Shown here: one piece after another, positions 55,478-63,734 of the stretch
Layout: every line of letters starts with the position of its first letter
Numbering within the stretch: the first letter of the stretch is position 1
Source: Desulfosporosinus sp. Sb-LF
Lineage (GTDB): Bacteria > Bacillota > Desulfitobacteriia > Desulfitobacteriales > Desulfitobacteriaceae
Assembly: GCF_004766055.1 (NCBI RefSeq)
Contig: NZ_SPQR01000005.1
Coordinates: forward strand, 124,001 to 188,000
Direction: 5' to 3'
DNA: 64,000 nt
The notes under the pieces: model-generated
Told to the model about the DNA's origin: nothing
The model's input: only the letters and a program-made list of their open reading frames with translations
Databases searched by the model: none
Translations under genes and position numbers: made by a program

Positions 55478-55855
55478 ATGCTAAACGAAAAATTATTGGA
55501 CGTACTTTCTCATCCCGCAGACGGAGCTGTCTCTATCGTGACCAACGGTGACGATGGCCCACATTTAGTGAATACTTGGAATAGCTATATAGTCGTCACA
55601 CCGGATGACAAACTATTAATCCCAGCTTACGGCTTCAACAAAACTGAAAGAAACCTTAGCGTGCATAACGATGTTATTCTATCGATTGCCAGCAGGGAAA
55701 TTGAAGGTTACAAAGCAAAAGGAACAGGTTTTATCGTGAAAGGAACTACCCGTTTTGTGAAATCAGGTGAGGATTTTGATCGTATGAAAGAAAGATTTTC
55801 ATGGGTTCGTGCAGTATTGGAAATAGCTGTGACATCTGCGAAACAAATGCTTTAA
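55478..55855 (+). CDS. pyridoxamine 5'-phosphate oxidase-like FMN-binding protein
   Basis: 125 residues, split-barrel flavin protein: HPADGAVSIVTNGDDGPHLV at the start, NTWNSYIVVTPDDKLLIPAY, and VILSIASREIEGYKAKGTGF. Families of this size bind FMN (or F420) as small oxidoreductases. AGAAAGGATG precedes the ATG at usual spacing. A hairpin terminator follows at 55923. No neighbouring gene suggests its partner. Confidence 0.82.
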   Translation: MLNEKLLDVLSHPADGAVSIVTNGDDGPHLVNTWNSYIVVTPDDKLLIPAYGFNKTERNLSVHNDVILSIASREIEGYKAKGTGFIVKGTTRFVKSGEDFDRMKERFSWVRAVLEIAVTSAKQML

Positions 55856-55922
55856 AATGAGCCTACAATATGTTCAGGGTTTGCATTGTAGTATATAGAT
55901 ACCCTGGGCATTATCGACATAT

Positions 55923-55960
55923 AAACAAGACCAGCATTCTTAGTAAAGCTGGTCTTGTTT
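55923..55960 (+). terminator. terminator after the flavin protein gene
   Basis: Perfect 13-bp arms AAACAAGACCAGC / GCTGGTCTTGTTT, 68 bp past the stop. T-tract is short; A-rich and T-rich sides allow both directions. Confidence 0.7.
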
Positions 55961-56166
55961 GACCCACCCGAGATGGTCTATTGATTTCTAATACTTTTCA
56001 TATTTCACCTCTACTTCCTTTAAAATACATAAATTCTGTTCCCAGGTACACCCTCGACCCCAATTTACATCACAACATATTTCCGTGGACGTAGATGGTC
56101 CTAGTAAATTGTTACACAATTTACACCCCAACTCTGGAACCCTTACCACAATCAGCTTTCAGCTGT

Positions 56167-56313
56167 CTATTTCTTAAGACAACTGACGGTTTCGACGTGC
56201 GCTGAGAAACTATTTTTCTGCTCGGCCAGATCCGACGAAACCCTACAGTAAGCACAGACCTTGAGCTTTTTCTCCATAATAACTGTTGCTTCAATCGTTC
56301 GTATCTTTTTCAT
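56167..56313 (-). pseudogene. N-terminal fragment of a large serine recombinase
   Basis: 48 codons from ATG 56313: MKKIRTIEATVIMEKKLKV then CAYCRVSSDLAEQKNSFSA. A-Y-C-R-V-S-S/T is the active-site serine motif of the serine recombinase family, and the leading KKIRTIE is typical of phage or ICE resolvases. The frame ends after SFSAHVETVSCLKK, so only the start of the catalytic domain is left. A relic of an integrated element. Confidence 0.78.
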
Positions 56314-56383
56314 GTGACTCCCTTCCTCCCTCATTACACTGAATCGGCAAGGTTGTGGGAACATATTCTTTTCAAAAAAATAT

Positions 56384-56412
56384 CCTACGCTCGGTAATAG
56401 TCCGGGTGTAGG
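56384..56412 (-). terminator. terminator after dltD
   Basis: Stem CCTACGCTCGG / CCGGGTGTAGG (9 of 11 paired) and a T7 run on the minus strand; it lies just past the stop at 56423. Confidence 0.75.
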
Positions 56413-56422
56413 AATGATAGCT

Positions 56423-57625
56423 CTAATTATGATCGAAGTCATTGATGATCTGATCCAGTTCAGCCCAACCTTTCCAGCCGAGATGCCAAGGATCTTGCAT
56501 AAAATAGAGTTCTCTCTCATGAGAGGAAAGATCAACGCATTGAAATCCCGCATCCTGGATAATTCGGAAAACCTTTTGGTAATATGTTTTTCGGATATCT
56601 AAAGATAGTCCGGTATAATCACGAAAAAGTCCGTTATGTGGAATCATTACAAAAAGTGGTCTTACATGTTTTTCTTTAAGAAGCTCCAGCATTAGTTTAA
56701 GATCATCGTACTCCACAGAATCATTTAATTTATTAGCTCCTTTTTGGTAACCCTTCGTAGCCGGTTTGACGTTTTTGGCGTAGAGATCATCCTCAATATT
56801 AAAGTCATTTTTCATTTTTGTTTTGGCTAGAGTCACAGCTTGTTCCTTAATTTTCTCCCAATTGACGGCTTGGTCTGATGTCGGAGAGGCAAGCTTAGTA
56901 ACTATCCTGCGGTCTAATTTAGAGGAAGCTATCTTTACATTTCGGGCATCTTGAATTTGCATTGAGGCATACTCAAGACGTACCTGCGGCCACAAGAATA
57001 GGCGCGTCATGAGCGATTTCCAGTCAGAACTTTTGTAGGTTGTTAAGTATTCTTTAAGGAGGTAGTCATCCTTAGCAACTTGAGGAAGATCCAATATACG
57101 TTTGACGATCCGGTTTTTCAGCTTAGGAGACAAGTCCGGATTAAACAGTACGTCATATACCTTCAGTGGGGAAGAATTATCGGAGAACTTGTCGTTAGGG
57201 ATTCCTTGCAAGTTTCCGAACCAATCAGGAGAGAAAGTTATGACAATCTTTTTCTCTTTTATATCATTCTGGGCAGCGATATTAAGTATATGCACCAAAG
57301 TTTGACAGCTCCCACGCCCAATAATAAACGGGGTAAAGTCTGTCGGCCGATTGGCAAAAACGCGGGTGGGGTTAAAATCATAACCAGTTCCCAGTTCGGA
57401 AGAGCCATACATTGGCAAGACGTCCCCGGTTTTCATAGCCTTATGCTGAAAAATACTTCCTAACAAGACTTCTTGAGGGGGAGCTAACCCAGCCGCTTCA
57501 ATCACACCAGGCGTCAGCCAGAAATAGTCTGCAATATCTTGGGTAATTGCTCCTGTATACAAGATGGTTAGCCAAAATATTATGAAAGCAATCACCATAG
57601 GGCCTAACCGTTTAGCGTTCATCAT
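56423..57625 (-). CDS. dltD: DltD-like protein (D-alanyl-lipoteichoic acid pathway)
   Basis: About 400 residues. N-terminal membrane anchor (PMVIAFIIFWLTILYTGAI), then LPMYGSSELGTGYDFNPTRVF containing the GSSE catalytic-serine block, IGRGSCQTLVH, TFSPDWFG and a C-terminal YFMQDPWHLGWKGW with the expected Asp-x-x-His. DltD is the last step of moving D-alanine to teichoic acid. The dltA, dltB and dltC genes that normally flank it are missing on both sides. It sits alone in a region of gene remnants. Start at ATG 57625 with AGGAG 5 nt upstream; the ATG at 57622 is also possible. Confidence 0.87.
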   Translation of the reverse strand: MMNAKRLGPMVIAFIIFWLTILYTGAITQDIADYFWLTPGVIEAAGLAPPQEVLLGSIFQHKAMKTGDVLPMYGSSELGTGYDFNPTRVFANRPTDFTPFIIGRGSCQTLVHILNIAAQNDIKEKKIVITFSPDWFGNLQGIPNDKFSDNSSPLKVYDVLFNPDLSPKLKNRIVKRILDLPQVAKDDYLLKEYLTTYKSSDWKSLMTRLFLWPQVRLEYASMQIQDARNVKIASSKLDRRIVTKLASPTSDQAVNWEKIKEQAVTLAKTKMKNDFNIEDDLYAKNVKPATKGYQKGANKLNDSVEYDDLKLMLELLKEKHVRPLFVMIPHNGLFRDYTGLSLDIRKTYYQKVFRIIQDAGFQCVDLSSHERELYFMQDPWHLGWKGWAELDQIINDFDHN

Positions 57626-57811
57626 AACCACTCCTAGGGTATATTCCTACAGGTAGGGGACCAAATTGCCCAACCGCTCATTATGTATTCGCCGATTCAA
57701 ATATTTTTCCTTCCTCGCCCTATAACTAGAAGTTATGACAACTGCTGTCAATACCCTGTCTGTTTTTCTCCGGGTTACTCTGTTTCACTATAGTATTCGT
57801 TGTGAAATTAT

Positions 57812-58156
57812 CTAAATCCTGCGACAGACAAATTTTGAGGGTCCCGGAGCCCAATCTAAAGCGGTCGGCAAGGCCTTGGTAGCCGTCAACAATTCTACTT
57901 TAAACTGATTGAGATAATCAAGCAAGTAGTATTTAAAATGAAGTTCCCTGACACTTGAATGGAGCGCCTTATCAACTTGGCTTGAGGCATAGCCATTTCG
58001 TGCTAATGATTGCAGGGCTATATACCCCCTCCCCTCACTATAGTCAACTCGAATTAGTTCCAAGGCGACACTCTGGCCATAATAGGAATCGGTTTCTGGG
58101 AGGGTTTCAATAATACCAAAGAACTTCCTGCCCCGACTATCACACAGAGTATTCTT
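57812..58156 (-). pseudogene. unknown protein, probable 5'-truncated remnant
   Basis: An open frame reads KFFGIIETLPETDSYYGQSV then IALQSLARNGYASSQVDKAL and ends KFVCRRI. Only the last 83 codons have a possible start (TTG 58063), without a clear ribosome binding site, while the protein-like sequence continues upstream to an in-frame stop at 58157-58159. This suggests the C-terminal part of a longer gene. I do not recognise the family. Confidence 0.45.
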
Positions 58157-58785
58157 TTAAATCGGGCCAGAGAGTAAAGACTAACCCCAGTCGTCATTAC
58201 GACGTCTGGTTTCTAGGTTTCCTGCCCAATTCTGACTGAGTGGAAGCTTAAATCCACCTTAAAGCTTGTATCCTCCATCTGCCCAAACTCAGCGACCAGA
58301 CCACTTCGACCAACCATAGCGAAAATTACCAACGGTAACGGAACATTTACATACTTACATGTTCCCGTGGGAGAGCCATACCCCAAAACATTTCACCAAA
58401 CAGTACCGACATGTTCCCGTGGACGTACCCAGAAAACATTTAACGATAATTTCTTTCAAAAACAATGGGGTCATCTAAACTCCCCAACGTTCACATACTT
58501 ACTTGTTAAGAAAGACAGCCACCCCGGCTGGGTCTTGCAGGGTCGAAATGTGTGAACTGGAGGATCACATTGTTTTAATATCTAGCCATCCTATTATTTC
58601 TATGAATCCATCTATCTCTAAGCTTCCCTTCAAATTGTTTTTTGCAACCAGAAGAGTAGGTGTTCACCAGGATATGGCGTCCGACGACGCGGGTCGGAGG
58701 CTAGGCGTTAAGGGCCTAGACAACGTTTTTCAATCCAAATTTCCATAAGACGGCCAGTAGCGTACCAATTGACTTGGTTTTATTT
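58157..58785. other. noncoding, turnover region with short repeats
   Basis: No gene is supported. ACATGTTCCCGTGG occurs twice (58357 and 58409), and ACATATTTCCGTGGACGTA at 56074-56092 matches 58409-58427 at 17 of 19 positions, all in the same orientation. A more GC-rich patch lies near 58670-58725. Confidence 0.5.
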
Positions 58786-59244
58786 TTAGGAGAATTTACT
58801 CAACGCATCCTCAAGTCGAGCAAGAACCAGGGGCCATGCTTGCTGATGTCCATTTCTTGACTCTTCATCCGGAAACCCAGCGTGAGTTAGTCGTAATATA
58901 GTTCCGTCCTCAATTTGTTTCAATTCTACTGTCACCACCGTCTCAGCTCCTTTAGTTCCACCAGCACCTGTTAACCATGTAAGTTCAACCAGTCGCTCCG
59001 GCTCAAGTCTGAGAAAGCGACCATAGTGTGGATGACGCTTCTCTTCAAAGGACGTTTCGAAGAAGAAGACATCATTTACCTCCGCTTTCATTAAAACTGA
59101 TCCTGGCATTGCGAACCAGAGATCAAATTGTTCAGTCCATGCTCGGTACAATATATTGGGTGTAGACGGCATTGTTCGCTCCACAGTAAGACTGAATGGC
59201 CGTGATGACAAATCTGGAATACTTATTCGTGTTATTGGGTTCAT
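58786..59244 (-). CDS. SRPBCC / AHSA1-like protein
   Basis: 152 residues of the START/SRPBCC fold, activator-of-Hsp90 homologue type: FSLTVERTMPSTPNILYRAW, EQFDLWFAMPGSVLMKAEVN, PERLVELTWLTG and a C-terminal helix HQQAWPLVLARLEDALSKF. Bacterial members bind small hydrophobic ligands and are rarely characterised. GGAG lies upstream of ATG 59244. A monocistronic gene between the noncoding region and uppP. Confidence 0.85.
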   Translation of the reverse strand: MNPITRISIPDLSSRPFSLTVERTMPSTPNILYRAWTEQFDLWFAMPGSVLMKAEVNDVFFFETSFEEKRHPHYGRFLRLEPERLVELTWLTGAGGTKGAETVVTVELKQIEDGTILRLTHAGFPDEESRNGHQQAWPLVLARLEDALSKFS

Positions 59245-59323
59245 GGTTTGCTCTCCTTTGTTGATTCATCCTACAAACAGCTCACTACCACCTGAGATTT
59301 CCCTGACGGAATTGATATCAAAA

Positions 59324-59364
59324 AATCCTTCCGTTATTATTCTATAAAGATCAACGGAAGGATT
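59324..59364 (-). terminator. terminator after uppP
   Basis: Perfect 12-bp arms AATCCTTCCGTT / AACGGAAGGATT, then a T6 run on the minus strand, 53 bp past the uppP stop. Confidence 0.85.
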
Positions 59365-59416
59365 AGAAAGAACCCTATGTTATAATGGCACGCAAAGACA
59401 AGCCGAATCCCTTACC

Positions 59417-60199
59417 TTAATGTCCTGCTAGAACAAAGGCAATAACAATCAAACCAATGACAAAACGGTATACTACAAAAAGTCCAAAGTTACTAGTTTT
59501 TAAATATCTTATTAAAAATGAAATACTTAAAACACCAACGACAAAGGATGAAATAACGCCAACTGAAAAGGGTAAATTTATGGAAGCCATCGTTAAATGC
59601 CGAAGTTTTAGAACTCCTGCGCCCAAAATGATTGGCGTAGACATAAGGAAAGAAAATCGAGCAGAATCTTCCCTAGTCATAGTCAAAAAGCGAGCAGTCG
59701 TCATAGTGCTTCCTGAACGAGATACTCCAGGAATAATTGCTAAGGCTTGTGAAAGACCGATCCATATCGCTTCTTTCAATGTCATTTTATTTATTTTGCG
59801 AATTTCACGTTTCTTATCGGCAAAATATAGTAGTATTCCCATACCAATCATCATAATTCCGATGAGCAAAGGGGAACGAAAAACGGTCTCTGCTTTCTTC
59901 TCCAGCGCGAGACCAAACAATCCCCCTGGAATGGTCGCCACAACTAAGCACCAGAAGATACGCTTATCGTCCGATGCACCTCGCCTTAGAGCCGCTTTGA
60001 ATAATTTGACCCAATCTTTCCAGAAATAGAGAACCACAGCCAAAAGAGTACCCATGTGAAGCGCGACGTCAAATGTTAAACCTGGATCTTCCCATCCGAA
60101 AAGCCATGGGACTAGTATAAGGTGCGCTGAACTAGAAATGGGCAGAAATTCTCCCAATCCTTGGACAATACCTAATATCAATGCGTGTATAACTGTCAC
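59417..60199 (-). CDS. uppP: undecaprenyl-diphosphatase
   Basis: 260 residues, eight membrane segments. Both active-site motifs are intact: GLGEFLPISSSAHLIL near the start and the P-loop-like PGVSRSGSTMTTARFL in the second half. It removes phosphate from undecaprenyl diphosphate so that the lipid carrier can be reused in peptidoglycan synthesis, and gives bacitracin tolerance. It has a clear terminator and is probably monocistronic. GAGGG upstream of ATG 60199. Confidence 0.96.
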   Translation of the reverse strand: MTVIHALILGIVQGLGEFLPISSSAHLILVPWLFGWEDPGLTFDVALHMGTLLAVVLYFWKDWVKLFKAALRRGASDDKRIFWCLVVATIPGGLFGLALEKKAETVFRSPLLIGIMMIGMGILLYFADKKREIRKINKMTLKEAIWIGLSQALAIIPGVSRSGSTMTTARFLTMTREDSARFSFLMSTPIILGAGVLKLRHLTMASINLPFSVGVISSFVVGVLSISFLIRYLKTSNFGLFVVYRFVIGLIVIAFVLAGH

Positions 60200-60624
60200 T
60201 TTTCACCCTCCATTATCAAATATATAGCTTTTACACCGTTTGGATCAATATGTATTATATCCCATTTCTATAATCAACGAGCGCTGACAGCAGACTAGTA
60301 ACCTTTCCTTTCGGGAATGACCCGAAGTTCTATAGTCTCAGTAAGGTAACCGCAACACTTTTACCCTTTTTTACAGCACTTTCTATGTTTATTTCTTGTA
60401 GTATTTTTTGTTGCGTCCCAGAAATCTTTACTTCTAGGAAAGCCTTTTACTTTATCCCATTTTTTATAAAAAGAATGAAGTCTTTCGTATCGCAATACTC
60501 TAACACAGAACCCCTGAACTTTCCTCATTTTCCTAAATCGTCATACTTTAAACCTTCCTTACTCAGTTTACCTGCTAGATGCACCTTACTAAAATGCGTT
60601 TATGTTGTTGATGCAAAGCCAAAC
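60200..60624. other. AT-rich intergenic stretch, nothing recognised
   Basis: Open frames on the plus strand here lack ribosome binding sites. No terminator is obvious after the MacB-type permease gene. Confidence 0.5.
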
Positions 60625-61842
60625 TTACTCGTACCTTAAGGCATCAATAGGATCCATTGCGGCGGCTTTTCTCGCCGGAAACACCCCGAAGACGATACCG
60701 ATTGCGGCAGAGAAGCCGAATGCCAGCAATACGGAGGTCGGGGAAATACTGGTGTTCATCGTTAAAGCGTTTCCTGCAAGGTAGGATCCTCCATAACCGA
60801 GGGCGATACCGATGCCTCCCCCTAAAACACTGAGCACAACCGCCTCAATAAGAAATTGCAACAATATATCCTTACTTTTAGCTCCAATTGCTTTCCGAAT
60901 TCCGATTTCCCGTGTTCGTTCGGTGACCGATACAAGCATAATGTTCATGATTCCGATTCCTCCGACTAGCAGGGAGATGCTCGCAATTCCACCAAGGAGC
61001 ATGGTCAACGTTTGTGTTACTCCTTGCATGGTTGCTAACATATCGGCTTGATTCTGAACCTTGAAATCGTCCGCTTTACCTGCCTGGATTTTATGGGCTT
61101 TTTCCATTTCTAAGGTAATATCATCTTGAGCCGTTTGCATAAGGTCCGCTGAAGAAGCCGATACCAGAATATTACGCAACGTCTTTTTTCCGAGTAAGCG
61201 CGCCTGAACGGTTGTGATCGGAGCAATAATCATATCATCACTACTCTGAAATCCGTTTGACCCTGTGGCCGTTGTTACCCCAATAACTTGGAAAGGTACG
61301 TCTTTTATTTTAATGACTTGCCCGATGATATTAGCATTCGGGTCCCCCATAAGGTTTGTAACCACTGTCGGGCCGAGTACAGCAACCCTGGCGTTGCTAT
61401 CCACATCTGCTTTTGTAATAAAGCGGCCACTGGCCATTGTAACATTTTTAACGACTTCATAACTCTCTGTTGTCCCACTTATTTGCGAGGCGGTGTTTCC
61501 AGAACCCAATACCACTTGAAAATCGTTATCCGTAAACGGCGCTACAGCTTTCACGGCTGTTCCTAATTTTATCTTGTCTACATCATTCATGCTTAGGGTG
61601 GTTGAACTGCCAACTCCCCCTTTAACCCCTCCGGAATTTGACTGCCCTGGGGTAATCGTGAGAAGGTTGGAGCCCATGCCCTGAATCCGGGCAGTAATAG
61701 AAGCGGTTGCTCCATTCCCGATTCCGACCATTGCAATGACAGCGGCTACTCCGATAATAATCCCGAGCATTGTCAATGCTGATCGTAGTTTGTTGGCTCG
61801 TAAAGCCCTAAGAGACAAGCGGATGCTTTCTAAAAAGTTCAC
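60625..61842 (-). CDS. MacB-type ABC transporter permease
   Basis: 405 residues with the MacB/FtsX plan: TM1 (RANKLRSALTMLGIIIGVAAVIAM in blocks), a large extracytoplasmic domain (about 50-270, with SNLLTITPGQSNSGGV), and three C-terminal membrane segments after GGIASISLLVGGIGIMNIML, with VTERTREIGIRKAIGA as the cytoplasmic motif. MacB permeases move cell-wall stress compounds, lipoproteins or toxins and need a paired LolD-type ATPase and often a membrane fusion protein. Neither is found next to it here, so the partner is elsewhere or lost. GTG start 61842. Confidence 0.87.
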   Translation of the reverse strand: MNFLESIRLSLRALRANKLRSALTMLGIIIGVAAVIAMVGIGNGATASITARIQGMGSNLLTITPGQSNSGGVKGGVGSSTTLSMNDVDKIKLGTAVKAVAPFTDNDFQVVLGSGNTASQISGTTESYEVVKNVTMASGRFITKADVDSNARVAVLGPTVVTNLMGDPNANIIGQVIKIKDVPFQVIGVTTATGSNGFQSSDDMIIAPITTVQARLLGKKTLRNILVSASSADLMQTAQDDITLEMEKAHKIQAGKADDFKVQNQADMLATMQGVTQTLTMLLGGIASISLLVGGIGIMNIMLVSVTERTREIGIRKAIGAKSKDILLQFLIEAVVLSVLGGGIGIALGYGGSYLAGNALTMNTSISPTSVLLAFGFSAAIGIVFGVFPARKAAAMDPIDALRYE

Positions 61843-62093
61843 GCTTCTAATCCCTCCTCAATAAACTTCGATTGTATTGGTTTATAGTTATTACTTATTA
61901 CTTGAACCATAGCAACCGCCTAAATGTTTAGGCAAGGTTTTGAAGAGTAGGGAACTCTCCAGACAATGAAACATGTAATAACTAAAAGGCGAGGGTGTAC
62001 CATGAATTCATTGTTTGTGATTTTTTTCATTCTCACTTGATGTATGAAATTTTGTAGCGTGTCTTTCAAAGGCTAACTATGTGAAAAGACCAA

Positions 62094-62228
62094 TTAAGGT
62101 TGCGTCGTTGCATTTTCTTTTAATTTATTGCCTTGTTGCTTAGCTTTCTTTATGTGATACCAGGTGGATGCAAATAACACTACTGTAAAAAAGGCAACAC
62201 TTATGCCTCTATCTATAATTATTCCCAA
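62094..62228 (-). CDS. small single-pass membrane protein, 44 residues
   Basis: TTG 62228 follows AGGGGG by 9 nt. Product: one hydrophobic segment (ISVAFFTVVLFASTWYHI) after a GIIIDRG start, then a basic tail KKAKQQGNKLKENATTQP. It lies about 250 bp upstream of the MacB-type permease in the same direction. There is no homologue I recognise; it could be a small membrane regulator or a chance frame. Confidence 0.5.
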   Translation of the reverse strand: MGIIIDRGISVAFFTVVLFASTWYHIKKAKQQGNKLKENATTQP

Positions 62229-62357
62229 GCTCTTAGCCCCCTCTCAATTTCACTTATACGCAATAACATATCATTTTTTCCTTAGAAACAGCTTAGAAAT
62301 AGATGTCATAGATCGTCTCAGGTTTCCTTTAGTTGCGAATATCCCATATTTCTAGAA

Positions 62358-62607
62358 TTTCCACAGCACTTTGCCCAAGGAGCTTGTGGTGGTTGCCGGA
62401 GTGATAATTTACGGTGCCCTATCGAATGCCGTGCCAAAACTTGTCATCGACAACATGGGCGGATTTTTGTTTTGAATGCAACGAGTATCCATGTGACAAC
62501 AATTTGAAGGCAAGACAAGAGAAAAATGGCTGGAGCGAAACAATCGAATGAAGGAAATAGGCGTTGAGAATTAATATCTGGAACAAAGTAAATTGCCCAG
62601 ATATTAA
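62358..62607 (+). pseudogene. frameshifted DUF3795-type cysteine-rich protein
   Basis: On the plus strand one frame reads GACGGCRSDNLRCPIECRAK, then another frame takes up ADFCFECNEYPCDNNLKARQ, then RMKEIGVEN and YLEQSKLPRY in the third, each ending at a stop. Joined, they give the C-x2-C ... C-x3-C ... CFEC ... PC spacing of DUF3795 zinc-ribbon-like proteins. At least three frameshifts or stops, so non-functional. Confidence 0.65.
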
Positions 62608-62653
62608 AAGCAAGTCTATTGACAGATGCCTTTATGTCCATACTTTCAATTAA

Positions 62654-62801
62654 ATACCCTTAGGGGTACCAGGGTATTACTCTTGCATTAATTAGCAGTA
62701 GATCCTATTAGTTAAGTAAATTTACAAGGAGGAGTTAGTGTAAAAATGTCGTTAACAACAGAGCCATGGCCGAAATGTTTTACATTTCGGCCATGGCTCT
62801 G
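62654..62801 (+). promoter_or_regulatory. CsoR/CstR-like operator and a leader with a 20-bp hairpin
   Basis: ATACCCTTAGGGGTAC (62654-62669) has the TACCC-N3-GGGGTA shape of CsoR-family operators, and AGGGTATT follows. AAGGAGG and ATG 62746 come next, but the frame is only 18 codons (MSLTTEPWPKCFTFRPWL) and consists mostly of a hairpin with perfect 20-bp arms (62759-62778 and 62782-62801, TTT loop). Likely the regulatory start of a copper- or persulfide-responsive gene whose body has been lost, or a leader peptide. Confidence 0.45.
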
Positions 62802-63001
62802 AATAATTATACGATTACATGGCAATGTGTTTTATAAACTTACAACTTAATTAAAACTTACCAACTTAATTCCATTAATACAAACAAACAGTGTCGTGCG
62901 CCAATTAAGTCGGTAACTAATATATCGACTATGAACATTGATATTAAGCTTAGATGTCAAATGTCATTTAAGAATAATGCGAAGCTGATAACTAAATTGG
63001 G

Positions 63002-63559
63002 TTAGTAAGCTAGTTTACTCTTTATAAATAATACTTTTATATCCTTATTTGTTGGATTTCTAAATTTATGCCTTCTGTTTGAAAGAATTCTTACAGTATC
63101 ACCTTCGAAGAGGAGAAATTCTTCATTTTGAAACTCGATATATGTTTCTCCTTCCAACACATAGGCTATTTCCTCTCCTTCATGCTGAGAAAATCCTCCA
63201 TAGGTTTCACTATTAGATTTTAGATTCATCAATAGTAGTTCGACGTTTGACTTTAACGGATTCGGAGTTAAAACGTCATATATAATATGTTTTTCATCTG
63301 GGTTGTATATTTTTTTTCGGTCTTCTTTTCTCAATATTAAAGACTCGTTATCTATCTCCTCTATAAATAGTGCAGACAAAGGAATTCCTAATACAGATGA
63401 AATAGATTTTAATGCACTTAAAGTAGGATTTCCCATATCTCTTTCTAACTGACTTAACAAAGAAGAACTTAATCCTGTTAGTTCAGCAAAATCTCTTATA
63501 GTTAAACTTTTAGCTCTTCTATGTTCAATAATTCTTTTGCCTATTTTCATATCGCCCAT
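63002..63559 (-). CDS. XRE-family regulator with cupin domain
   Basis: About 185 residues: helix-turn-helix (KSLTIRDFAELTGLSSSLLS, then QLERDMGNPTLSALKSISSV) and a C-terminal cupin barrel (GFSQHEGEEIAYVLEGETYI, EFLLFEGDTVRILSNRRHKF). This is the PuuR/SinR-like type that senses a small metabolite in the cupin pocket. Start at ATG 63559 with AAGGAG 7 nt upstream; the longer frame to 63613 lacks a site. It faces an EamA transporter gene across a region with an inverted repeat, so it probably controls that exporter and itself. Confidence 0.9.
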   Translation of the reverse strand: MGDMKIGKRIIEHRRAKSLTIRDFAELTGLSSSLLSQLERDMGNPTLSALKSISSVLGIPLSALFIEEIDNESLILRKEDRKKIYNPDEKHIIYDVLTPNPLKSNVELLLMNLKSNSETYGGFSQHEGEEIAYVLEGETYIEFQNEEFLLFEGDTVRILSNRRHKFRNPTNKDIKVLFIKSKLAY

Positions 63560-63675
63560 AGTCAATCTCCTTAAAATAAAACTATTTATTGTATTATAGC
63601 ACAATTTGTTCAATATAATAAATATTATTCACTATATTGATATACCCTTTATGAATTGATATAATAAACCCCACT

Positions 63676-63712
63676 TGTTCATTATATTACACATTGTGCA
63701 ATGTAATGAACA
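63676..63712. promoter_or_regulatory. operator between the XRE-cupin and EamA genes
   Basis: Inverted repeat of 18-bp arms, TGTTCATTATATTACACA and TGTGCAATGTAATGAACA, 16 of 18 paired, with one central base, 23 bp before the transporter start. A similar TTGTTCAATATAAT half-site lies near 63607 by the regulator's own promoter. Confidence 0.65.
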
Positions 63713-63734
63713 CGGAAAGAGGGGGATATAAGAA

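Noticed and set aside
60385-60639. 84-residue plus-strand protein
   Set aside because: No ribosome binding site, odd composition, and its end runs into the MacB-type gene on the other strand.
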